From positions 842 through 8,790 of the forward strand of contig DLYT01000142.1 of NCBI GenBank assembly GCA_003447595.1: DNA of 7,949 nt, given 5' to 3'. The notes under the pieces are model-generated. The model did no database searches and was not told the DNA's origin. It worked only from the letters and a program-made list of their open reading frames with translations. Positions 1-5,417 of this stretch are shown one piece after another (positions within the stretch are counted from its first letter, which is position 1; the number at the start of each line of letters is the position of its first letter). The position numbers and the translations under genes are program-made. The stretch is from Porphyromonadaceae bacterium. GTDB lineage: Bacteria > Bacteroidota > Bacteroidia > Bacteroidales > CAMTPD01.

Positions 1-129
1 TTGCTGTTGCGGAGCTTGCGCTTGCTGCGTTGGTGCTTGTTGTTGCGGTGCAGCAGGAGCAGCCGGTTGTTGCATCTGTTGTCCGTTTACCGCTTGCAAG
101 GGTTTTCCTTGTTCGGGAGCAGGAGGTGC
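1..129 (-). repeat. Low-complexity Gln/Ala/Pro-coding tract in dnaX
   Basis: Codons for residues 365-407 of DnaX are dominated by CAA/CAG (Gln), GCN (Ala) and CCN (Pro), giving runs such as QQPAAPAAPQQQAPTQQAQ. This is the flexible linker between the clamp-loader core and the C-terminal tau region. On the plus strand it appears as a repetitive ttg/gct-rich tract. It is coding low-complexity sequence, not a mobile or intergenic repeat. Its length probably varies between related strains. Confidence 0.7.
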
Positions 130-1221
130 AGAAAGCAGTTGGCAGAGTTTGATCAAAGCCAATTCGACCAACAGGCGTTTGTTTTTACTCAAACGGTAGT
201 TGAGGTCGCAATCGTTTGCTATTTCGATTGCTTTGTATAGGAAAGCCGTATTGCACAAACGTGCCAATATGTTGTATCGTTCTTTGATGGAGTCGATGGT
301 TTCGAGCAGTACCAGCGTTTGCGGATCTTTCGCAACCAGCAAGTCGCGGAAGTGAGAAGCGAGGCCGGCAATGAGCGATTGCCCGTCGAATCCGCGGTCT
401 ATCACGTCCTTAAATAAAAGAAGCGTGCTAGGTACGTCGCCTTTCAATATGGCATCGGTCAGCTTAAAGTAGCAGTCGTAGTCGAGTACGTTGAGGTTGT
501 CGATCACGGCCTGATAGGTGATATTTCCTTGCGTATAACTAGCTACTTGGTCAAACACGGAAAGCGCGTCGCGCATACCTCCGTCTACCTTTTGAGCAAT
601 CACGTTGAGTGCTTCCGGCTCGGCATGTATGTTTTCCTGTTGAGCTACATAGACCAAGTGGTTTACGATGTCTGTAATCGAGATGCGGGTGAAGTCGTAA
701 CTTTGGCATCGCGACAAGATGGTAGGAAGAATCTTATGCTTTTCGGTGGTAGCCAAAATAAAGATGGCATGGTGAGGCGGCTCTTCAAGTGTCTTCAGGA
801 AGGCATTGAAGGCAGCGGCCGAAAGCATGTGTACCTCATCGATGATGTATACTTTGTACTGACCAATTTGCGGCGGAATGCGCACTTGGTCGTTGATAAT
901 ACGGATGTCGTCTACAGAGTTGTTGGATGCAGCATCCAGCTCATGAATATTGTAGGAGCGTTGTTCGTTAAACGCCACGCACGATTCGCACTGGTTGCAA
1001 GCTTCGCCCTCGGGAGTGAGGTTAAGGCAATTGATCGTTTTGGCAAAGATACGGGCGCAGGATGTTTTACCCACACCTCTTGGTCCGCAAAACAAATAAG
1101 CGTGAGCTAGTTTGTGATTGAGGATGGCGTTCTTTAATGTTACGGTAAGTGCCTTTTGGCCCACTACGCTGTTAAAGGTCGAGGGTCTGTATTTACGGGC
1201 TGAAACGATGTAATTATCCAT
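1..1221 (-). CDS. dnaX: DNA polymerase III subunit gamma/tau (5' part, runs off left edge)
   Basis: This is the clamp-loader ATPase of the replicative polymerase, which loads the beta sliding clamp and organises the replisome in the cytoplasm. The visible 407 residues begin at MDNYIVSARKYRP, the usual DnaX N-terminus. They contain Walker A GPRGVGKT (46-53), four zinc-binding cysteines (C65, C75, C78, C81), Walker B IIDEVH (126-131), the LEEPP segment (145-149) and the SRC arginine-finger motif (170-172). The AAA+ lid and the oligomerisation domain follow to about residue 363. After that comes a Pro/Gln/Ala-rich linker that is still open at the window edge, so the tau C-terminal part is missing. 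The first ATG of the conserved N-terminus is at 1221. No A-rich slippery site like the one that makes E. coli gamma lies in the visible part. The gene diverges from the divIC-like gene. Identification is very secure. Confidence 0.97.
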   Translation of the reverse strand, partial: MDNYIVSARKYRPSTFNSVVGQKALTVTLKNAILNHKLAHAYLFCGPRGVGKTSCARIFAKTINCLNLTPEGEACNQCESCVAFNEQRSYNIHELDAASNNSVDDIRIINDQVRIPPQIGQYKVYIIDEVHMLSAAAFNAFLKTLEEPPHHAIFILATTEKHKILPTILSRCQSYDFTRISITDIVNHLVYVAQQENIHAEPEALNVIAQKVDGGMRDALSVFDQVASYTQGNITYQAVIDNLNVLDYDCYFKLTDAILKGDVPSTLLLFKDVIDRGFDGQSLIAGLASHFRDLLVAKDPQTLVLLETIDSIKERYNILARLCNTAFLYKAIEIANDCDLNYRLSKNKRLLVELALIKLCQLLSAPPAPEQGKPLQAVNGQQMQQPAAPAAPQQQAPTQQAQAPQQQ

Positions 1222-1242
1222 GCTTTGCAAATCTGATCTACA

Positions 1243-1274
1243 CAAAGATAATGAAAAGAGGCTATATGATGAAA
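1243..1274 (-). promoter_or_regulatory. Candidate dnaX promoter (Bacteroides-type -33/-7)
   Basis: Read on the minus strand, TATCTTTG (1250-1243) matches the Bacteroides -7 consensus TAnnTTTG exactly. Twenty bases upstream, TTTC (1274-1271) matches three of four bases of the -33 element TTTG. The -7 box ends 21 bases before the dnaX ATG, which implies a short leader. The match is seen directly; promoter activity is inferred. Confidence 0.45.
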
Positions 1275-1325
1275 CTCAATTCTAAAAATGAGGTTAATTA
1301 AGTACTCACTGTAAATATTATTGAT

Positions 1326-1333
1326 TATTTTCG
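1326..1333 (+). promoter_or_regulatory. Possible -7 box of the divIC operon
   Basis: TATTTTCG differs from the Bacteroides -7 consensus TAnnTTTG at one specified base and ends 19 bases before the divIC-like ATG at 1353. I see no convincing -33 TTTG at the right distance, so this is only a weak candidate. The rest of the 131-base dnaX/divIC spacer is AT-rich and shows no other clear signal. Confidence 0.25.
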
Positions 1334-1352
1334 TTCGATAAAAGAATCTGCG

Positions 1353-1658
1353 ATGAAAAGAATTAAAGAGTTTTATAACAAGTATATCAGCGGTATAAAC
1401 AAATACTATCTGGTTGTAGGCCTTTTTGTGGTATACACGCTTATTCTCGGAGATAGTAACTTATATATCCGATACACCTATAATGAGAAGATTCGCAGTC
1501 TCGAGAAGGAGATCGATCATTACAATGCGGAGATTGAGGTGAACAAACAGAAGTTGGAGCATTTGCAAACCGACAAAGAAGGTTTGGAGAGGTTTGCCCG
1601 CGAAGAATACTTGATGAAGTGTCCCGATGAGGATGTCTACATCATCATTGACAAGTAA
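1353..1658 (+). CDS. divIC: Septum formation initiator, FtsB/DivIC family
   Basis: A 101-residue bitopic division protein. Members of this family join FtsL and FtsQ/DivIB to form the trimer that activates septal peptidoglycan synthesis by FtsW/FtsI at midcell. The sequence has a short basic cytoplasmic N-terminus, one membrane span (about 18-33, YYLVVGLFVVYTLILG) and a predicted coiled coil (about 43-80, rich in E/K/L heptads). It ends with the family's signature region LERFAREEYLMKCPDEDVYII (77-98), equivalent to the conserved ARE(E/K) motif. Length is normal for the family. The start follows AT-rich sequence with no strong ribosome-binding site, as is usual in Bacteroidota. The next gene begins 22 bases downstream on the same strand, so the two are probably co-transcribed. 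FtsB and DivIC are hard to tell apart by sequence, so the symbol is approximate. Confidence 0.88.
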   Translation: MKRIKEFYNKYISGINKYYLVVGLFVVYTLILGDSNLYIRYTYNEKIRSLEKEIDHYNAEIEVNKQKLEHLQTDKEGLERFAREEYLMKCPDEDVYIIIDK

Positions 1659-1680
1659 GCTAAAAAACGAATAGATATAA

Positions 1681-2010
1681 ATGAAGGTCAGAAATTGGAT
1701 TTATTATATAGCTTCCATCTTGGTGCTTGGAGGCTCTGTTTTGCATTTTGTGAAATGGGAAGTTGCACCTTATGTTTTTGCGGTAGGCGCGGCCGGTGTT
1801 GCGGTAAGTTTTTTAACTATGCCACACAAAGGTGATGACTTTAAGCAAAAACGTTTGCACCGAATGAATGTGATCGCTTCTTTGTTTTTGTTGGTTGCAT
1901 CGGGTACGATGTTTAAACCCGGCAACGACTGGATGGTGTTTCTTTTTATTTCGGCTCTGTTGCAGATGTATGCTGCTTTTAGAAGTGGTTCTGCTTCTGC
2001 CCAAAAATAA
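1681..2010 (+). CDS. Small four-helix integral membrane protein, function unknown
   Basis: I do not recognise a named family. The 109 residues predict four membrane spans (about 7-24, 30-47, 60-77 and 83-101). A charged loop between spans 2 and 3 (PHKGDDFKQKRLHR, 48-61) most likely lies in the cytoplasm by the positive-inside rule. There is no signal peptide, catalytic motif or cysteine pair. It starts 22 bases after the divIC-like stop, and a terminator follows 40 bases after its own stop, so these two genes look like a complete transcription unit. The partnership suggests a role in the envelope or division, but this is only context. Two minus-strand open frames overlap it; they are less plausible because this frame has the coherent hydrophobic pattern and good spacing to its neighbour. 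Confidence 0.8.
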   Translation: MKVRNWIYYIASILVLGGSVLHFVKWEVAPYVFAVGAAGVAVSFLTMPHKGDDFKQKRLHRMNVIASLFLLVASGTMFKPGNDWMVFLFISALLQMYAAFRSGSASAQK

Positions 2011-2042
2011 TGCATACGATCATTCTTGGTCGATATTGATAC

Positions 2043-2080
2043 AAAAAAAGGTTGCTTCTGTAAAAGAGGCAACCTTTTTT
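2043..2080. terminator. Bidirectional intrinsic terminator between convergent genes
   Basis: GGTTGCTTCT (2050-2059) pairs with AGAGGCAACC (2065-2074) over ten base pairs, including one G-U, with the five-base loop GTAAA. The stem is followed by six T on the plus strand and preceded by seven A, which become a U tract on the minus strand. It therefore fits a rho-independent terminator in both directions. It lies 40 bases after the stop of the four-helix protein and 28 bases after the stop of the convergent OmpH gene. Confidence 0.9.
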
Positions 2081-2101
2081 GTGTATCGTTGTATATCCCG
2101 A

Positions 2102-2713
2102 TTACTTTTCTGAAGTAGATGGGTTATAGTTTTTGTTTAAGAATTCAGTCACTTGAGTAGTGATGTCATACTTAGGGTTAGCTAGCAAAATGTTATCACC
2201 CATTGTGTTGGTGAAGATGATTTGATAACCTTTCGATTTGTTATAAACTTCAAGAAGATCTACAATGTTCTTGTGAAGTTGTTCGTCGATTTTCTGGCGC
2301 TCAGCCATTACTTCCTGAGCAAGTCTTGCGTCCAACTCTTGAAGTTCTTGCTGTTTCTTCATCAAACGTGTTTGCTCTTGCTCTGCACGCTCTCTGGTAA
2401 GAAAAGCATTGTTCTCTACTTTGCGTTGATACTCTTGCACTTCAGTTTCTAGCTGACGTGCTTTTTGCATTACGCTCGCTCTTGAGTTTTCTTGTTTTCT
2501 CAAGATCGCTTCCGTCATGTCTTTTGCATAATTGTAGTTAAGCAAAAGCGAGTCTACATTTACGTATGCTATTGGCAACAATGCTGAAGACGAGTCAGCA
2601 ACAGAGAAAGACGGAGCTGAATCGCTATTCTTTTTGTCTGAAAATTGTAACACAAATAGTACAATTACAGCAACAGCAAGTACACCACTAATAACGTAGT
2701 TAATGTTTTTCAT
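2102..2713 (-). CDS. OmpH/Skp family periplasmic chaperone-like protein
   Basis: A 203-residue relative of Skp/OmpH, the trimeric periplasmic holdase that binds unfolded outer-membrane proteins on the way to the BAM complex. It has an N-terminal hydrophobic segment (about 6-23) with no lipobox cysteine and no clear signal-peptidase I site, so it is probably membrane-anchored by an uncleaved signal. A Ser/Asp-rich spacer follows. The first core strand is IAYVNVDSLL (48-57). A long charged coiled-coil arm (about 66-150, rich in Q/E/K/R) is next. The C-terminal return part of the core is KGYQIIFTNTMGDNILLANP (161-180), the pattern expected of OmpH domains. Length is normal for the group. The 67-residue gene upstream ends 44 bases before this start on the same strand, so co-transcription is likely. 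Family assignment is secure; the client proteins are unknown. Confidence 0.92.
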   Translation of the reverse strand: MKNINYVISGVLAVAVIVLFVLQFSDKKNSDSAPSFSVADSSSALLPIAYVNVDSLLLNYNYAKDMTEAILRKQENSRASVMQKARQLETEVQEYQRKVENNAFLTRERAEQEQTRLMKKQQELQELDARLAQEVMAERQKIDEQLHKNIVDLLEVYNKSKGYQIIFTNTMGDNILLANPKYDITTQVTEFLNKNYNPSTSEK

Positions 2714-2757
2714 AAAGTTGAAATTTGTAAAATCACTATATTATTCTATCACACCTT

Positions 2758-2961
2758 TTACTGGATATCTGCTAATTTAGACCTTTTGCGCTCTTGTAGA
2801 TCTTGTGTTTTTATACACGAGATACCCTTTTTACCTAATTCTTTACTTTTGCCAACGTGGGTTTCTGGGAACTTTCCGTTTTTAGTAAAAAAGACGCGAA
2901 TACCAAGCAATAGTACCGCAACAACGACTACAACTAGTGTTAAAAGTAAATTTAAAAGCAT
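2758..2961 (-). CDS. Small single-span membrane protein, uncharacterised
   Basis: This 67-residue protein has an N-terminal membrane helix (about 2-24, rich in L and V). A basic hydrophilic tail follows with the pattern NGKFPETHVGKSKELGKKGISC (28-49), then KTQD and a charged end. I recall uncharacterised Bacteroidota proteins with a similar F-P-x-T-H-V-G ... G-I-x-C arrangement after one helix, but could not check this. It has no catalytic motif; one cysteine (C49) and one histidine (H35) lie in the tail. The tail is predicted cytoplasmic because basic residues directly follow the helix, but an exported orientation is possible. It is the first gene of a probable operon with the OmpH-like gene 44 bases downstream. 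A -7-like box lies 20 bases upstream of the ATG. The opposite-strand frame over the same region lacks comparable organisation. Confidence 0.75.
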   Translation of the reverse strand: MLLNLLLTLVVVVVAVLLLGIRVFFTKNGKFPETHVGKSKELGKKGISCIKTQDLQERKRSKLADIQ

Positions 2962-2981
2962 ATTTCGTCCAATTATGAGCG

Positions 2982-2989
2982 CAAATATA
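2982..2989 (-). promoter_or_regulatory. Possible -7 box of the small-protein/OmpH operon
   Basis: On the minus strand this reads TATATTTG, an exact match to TAnnTTTG, ending 20 bases before the ATG at 2961. No good -33 TTTG is present at 19-21 bases, so confidence is limited. The rest of the 160-base divergent spacer (2962-3121) is AT-rich, and I could not find a credible promoter for pepD in it. Confidence 0.35.
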
Positions 2990-3121
2990 AGAGTTTACGT
3001 AAATATTCGATGTGAATTCTTCAAATTATTCTCTTTTTTTTCAACTCAATCATTATTTTTGTCATATCAAGAATTATTAATCACGTAATAACAACAGTTA
3101 TTTACAATAATACTTACGAAT

Positions 3122-4585
3122 ATGACAATAAAAGATCTGCAACCAGCTATCGTTTGGAAATATTTCGACGAGATTACCCAGATACCTCGCCCTTCTAAGA
3201 AAGAAGAGAAGATCATTGCTTACTTGGAAAACTTTGCCAAAGAACGCAATTTGGAGTTTAAGAAAGATAAAGCCGGAAACGTTGTGATTATTAAACCTGC
3301 AACTCCGGGTTACGAAGCGCTTCCTACCGTGATTCTTCAATCGCACGTGGATATGGTGTGTGAGAAGAACAACGATACAGAGCACGATTTCGACAACGAT
3401 CCTATCCGTACACGTATTGAAAACGGTTGGGTGAAAGCAGAAGGTACAACACTTGGCGCAGACAACGGTATCGGTGTTGCGGCAGAATTGGCGGTTCTTG
3501 CTTCGGACGATCTAGAGCACGGTACAATCGAATGTTTGTTTACGGTAGACGAAGAGACTGGATTGAGCGGTGCTTTCGCATTGGAATCAGGTTTCCTTAC
3601 TGGTGATATTCTATTGAACCTAGACACAGAAGATGAAGGTGAAATCTACATTGGTTGTGCAGGTGGTAAAGATACGCAAGCGTTCTTTACGTATCAGCCG
3701 GCTATGTCTCCGGAGGGATATTTCTACTTCCGTGTAGATGTAAAAGGCCTTAACGGTGGTCACTCGGGTAGTGAAATCGATAAAGGTTTGGGCAACGCAA
3801 ACAAGATCCTTACGCGTTACTTGTACGAATTGAAGAAGAAATTCGACATCGTTCTATGCGAAATCGACGGTGGTAACTTGCGTAACGCAATTGCGCGCGA
3901 AGCTCGTGCCGTAGTGGGTGTTCCTTCTTCTGAAAAGGAAACTGCTCGCATCATGTTGAACCAATTGGCGGCAGATGTAGAAGGCGAACTTAAAGCAGTA
4001 GATCCGAATGTACGTCTTACAATGGAATCGGTTGAGCGTCCTGCTCATTGCATCGATCGCAAAACAGCTTACAACTTGATCAACTCATTGTATGCTTGTC
4101 CGCACGGTGTTATCGCGATGAGCCACGCAATCCCTGGTTTGGTAGAGACTTCTACAAACTTGGCTTCTGTAAAAATGAAAGCAGACAACACAATCGTTGT
4201 GGGCACAAGTCAGCGTAGCTCTACGGAGTCAAGCAAAGACGACGTTGCAAACATGGTGGCTGCTACATTCCAACTTGCAGGTGCTGAAACAAAACATGGC
4301 GACGGATACCCGGGCTGGAAACCAAATACAGATTCATTGATCTTGAAAGTAGCTCAAGAGTCTTACAAAGATTTGTATCACAAAGATGCTCAGATCAAAG
4401 CAATTCACGCAGGTCTTGAGTGTGGTCTTTTCCTTCAAAAGTATCCACATTTGGATATGGTTTCAATTGGGCCTACTATGAGAGATGTTCACTCTCCGAA
4501 CGAAAGACTAGAAATCGAATCTGTAAAACTATGGTGGGATTTCATGGTTGAATTGTTGAAAAACATTCCTGCAAAACAAGAATAG
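3122..4585 (+). CDS. pepD: Aminoacyl-histidine dipeptidase (Xaa-His dipeptidase, peptidase M20C)
   Basis: A cytosolic di-zinc exopeptidase that hydrolyses dipeptides, classically Xaa-His such as carnosine, in peptide catabolism. The 487 residues match the family's usual length of about 485. The metal and catalytic residues are all present with normal spacing: H75 and D77 in SHVDMV, bridging D114 in GADNGIG, general base E144 plus ligand E145 in VDEETGLSG, D168 in LNLDTEDEG and H457 in RDVHSPN. The inserted lid/dimerisation region begins near KGLNGGHSGSEID (208-220). The N-terminus LQPAIVWKYFDEITQIPRPS is typical, which supports the ATG at 3122. It stands alone: it diverges from the small-protein/OmpH operon and converges on the VOC gene. 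Codon use favours C-ending Asn/Tyr/Phe codons and CGT for Arg, suggesting high expression. Substrate range in this organism is inferred. Confidence 0.96.
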   Translation: MTIKDLQPAIVWKYFDEITQIPRPSKKEEKIIAYLENFAKERNLEFKKDKAGNVVIIKPATPGYEALPTVILQSHVDMVCEKNNDTEHDFDNDPIRTRIENGWVKAEGTTLGADNGIGVAAELAVLASDDLEHGTIECLFTVDEETGLSGAFALESGFLTGDILLNLDTEDEGEIYIGCAGGKDTQAFFTYQPAMSPEGYFYFRVDVKGLNGGHSGSEIDKGLGNANKILTRYLYELKKKFDIVLCEIDGGNLRNAIAREARAVVGVPSSEKETARIMLNQLAADVEGELKAVDPNVRLTMESVERPAHCIDRKTAYNLINSLYACPHGVIAMSHAIPGLVETSTNLASVKMKADNTIVVGTSQRSSTESSKDDVANMVAATFQLAGAETKHGDGYPGWKPNTDSLILKVAQESYKDLYHKDAQIKAIHAGLECGLFLQKYPHLDMVSIGPTMRDVHSPNERLEIESVKLWWDFMVELLKNIPAKQE

Positions 4586-4597
4586 TTTCTAATAAAA

Positions 4598-4676
4598 TAA
4601 GCATGTTGCGGTTCATACAGTTTCGTTGATCCATGTGGATGAATAGATCTTTAATTCAACTCCGTAACATTGCTTA
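4598..4676. repeat. Long imperfect inverted repeat downstream of pepD
   Basis: TAAGCATGTTGCGG (4598-4611) pairs with CCGTAACATTGCTTA (4662-4676) over 14 positions, with one G-U and one bulged T (4670). Inside it, GTTGA (4625-4629) can pair with TCAAC (4656-4660), and ATCC/GGAT (4629-4640 region) forms a small alternative stem. It starts 12 bases after the pepD stop. It could be a structured 3' UTR, part of a terminator (read on the minus strand it is followed by a T-rich stretch), a small non-coding RNA or a dispersed palindromic repeat. Sequence alone cannot decide between these. Confidence 0.6.
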
Positions 4677-4685
4677 GAAATAACG

Positions 4686-4716
4686 AGAGGATATCACTGC
4701 TATAGTGGTATCCTCT
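4686..4716. terminator. Terminator-like hairpin between pepD and the VOC gene
   Basis: AGAGGATATCACT (4686-4698) pairs with AGTGGTATCCTCT (4704-4716): 13 base pairs with one G-U and a GCTAT loop. AACG (4682-4685) can also pair with CGTT (4720-4723) across a short bulge. The stem is strong, but the tails are weak (TGTCGTTT on plus, CGTTATTT on minus), so it is a less classical terminator than the one at 2043-2080. Its position between convergent genes fits termination in both directions. Confidence 0.65.
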
Positions 4717-4767
4717 TGTCGTTTATTGATTCTTTTGTTTATGGATGACGTGAGATTTGGCTTTCCT

Positions 4768-5202
4768 CTATTTCATCATTTCTTCTATTATTTCGAGACG
4801 TTTTTCAAAGCTCAAGGGAGTGTGAATCTCGTGCAACATCCAAATGTAACCAAAAGGATCAGTAAATAATGCGTTCGATAAGCAAAGCATCGGGACTTCG
4901 GTTACAGGTTGTATGATTGTACATCCCGAAGATGTTGCGCGACTAAACGTTTGTTGTATATCCGAGACGTTGACGTTGATCCATGAAGACATCGGAGTTC
5001 CGGCCTTTGGTGCAAACATCATGTAGTCGGGGTTTTCATCAAGTAAATGAAACTTGGTGTCGAAGATAGAAAAGAGAACCTCATTACTGCCTTTTTTTAA
5101 GTGAGTTTTCTGGATGTTTTCTACTTCAAAAATAGTCTCGTATACTTTGATCGCTTCGAGACAATCGGGAACAATCATGTTGATTTCAACTCCTGTTATC
5201 AT
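4768..5202 (-). CDS. VOC (glyoxalase/bleomycin-resistance fold) family protein, PhnB-like
   Basis: A 144-residue vicinal-oxygen-chelate-fold protein made of two beta-alpha-beta-beta-beta modules. The first is about 1-62 (VEINMIVPDCLEAIKVYETIF) and the second about 70-127, ending in TDPFGYIWMLHE (114-125), the hallmark of PhnB-like members. The usual metal-binding His at the start of each module is not evident: E6/N8 in module 1 and SSWINV in module 2. It may therefore not be a metal enzyme of the glyoxalase I type. The start at 5202 is chosen because the fold begins right after MITG. An upstream in-frame extension to 5382 encodes no VOC-like sequence and would run through the likely promoter. 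It is a single gene, convergent with pepD and divergent from the exported nuclease-like gene. Substrate is unknown. Confidence 0.88.
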   Translation of the reverse strand: MITGVEINMIVPDCLEAIKVYETIFEVENIQKTHLKKGSNEVLFSIFDTKFHLLDENPDYMMFAPKAGTPMSSWINVNVSDIQQTFSRATSSGCTIIQPVTEVPMLCLSNALFTDPFGYIWMLHEIHTPLSFEKRLEIIEEMMK

Positions 5203-5238
5203 GGTACTTCGTTTAAATGGTTTGTTTTTTATTTGGCA

Positions 5239-5269
5239 CAAAGATCGTACTATTGCGAGGTTAGTCCAA
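5239..5269 (-). promoter_or_regulatory. Candidate promoter of the VOC gene
   Basis: On the minus strand TTGG (5269-5266) lies 19 bases before GATCTTTG (5246-5239). The latter differs from TAnnTTTG at the first base only, and the spacing is right for Bacteroides -33/-7 elements. The -7 box ends 36 bases before the ATG at 5202. It lies inside the longer upstream reading frame, which supports the shorter start. Inferred only. Confidence 0.35.
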
Positions 5270-5285
5270 TCAATTATGCGATCTT

Positions 5286-5300
5286 TTCTTATCGTAAGAA
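5286..5300. repeat. Short perfect inverted repeat in the divergent spacer
   Basis: TTCTTA (5286-5291) and TAAGAA (5295-5300) form a perfect six-base-pair palindrome around TCG, extendable by imperfect purine/pyrimidine pairing on both sides. It lies in the 215-base spacer between the divergent VOC and nuclease-like genes, next to an eight-A tract. It could be a regulator site or simply a by-product of the purine-rich tract. It has no U tail placed to make it a terminator. Confidence 0.35.
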
Positions 5301-5367
5301 GAAGAAAAAAAATAATACCTGCATGGTTTCTTTGAGTAAATGGGCCGGTTCGAAATAAGATATCATT

Positions 5368-5375
5368 TATATTTG
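5368..5375 (+). promoter_or_regulatory. Possible -7 box of the nuclease-like/M23 operon
   Basis: TATATTTG matches the Bacteroides -7 consensus TAnnTTTG exactly and ends 42 bases before the ATG at 5418. No clear -33 TTTG occurs 19-21 bases upstream, so this is a half-supported promoter. It lies on the correct side of the divergent spacer. Confidence 0.4.
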
Positions 5376-5417
5376 CAGCCAACCATATACAGTTATACCT
5401 TAAATTGATACGCTTTG

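Noticed and set aside
1..240. A plus-strand open frame rich in Leu and Arg
   Set aside because: It is the antisense of the Gln/Ala/Pro linker of dnaX; its composition is a by-product of that low-complexity tract.
529..1110. A 193-codon plus-strand open frame
   Set aside because: It lies entirely antisense to dnaX, whose minus-strand frame shows Walker A/B, zinc cysteines and the SRC motif. The plus frame has no recognisable domain.
1770..2072. Minus-strand open frames opposite the four-helix protein
   Set aside because: They overlap the better-supported plus gene, and the longer one begins inside the terminator hairpin. They show no coherent hydrophobic or domain pattern.
2642..2713. OmpH-like protein as a lipoprotein
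   Set aside because: There is no cysteine in or after the N-terminal hydrophobic segment, so no lipobox exists.
5101..5358. Plus-strand open frames across the start of the VOC gene and its spacer
   Set aside because: They are mostly antisense to the VOC coding region and have no recognisable motif.
5203..5382. A 60-codon upstream extension of the VOC gene
   Set aside because: The extension encodes no VOC-like sequence and crosses a candidate promoter, while the fold starts immediately after the ATG at 5202.
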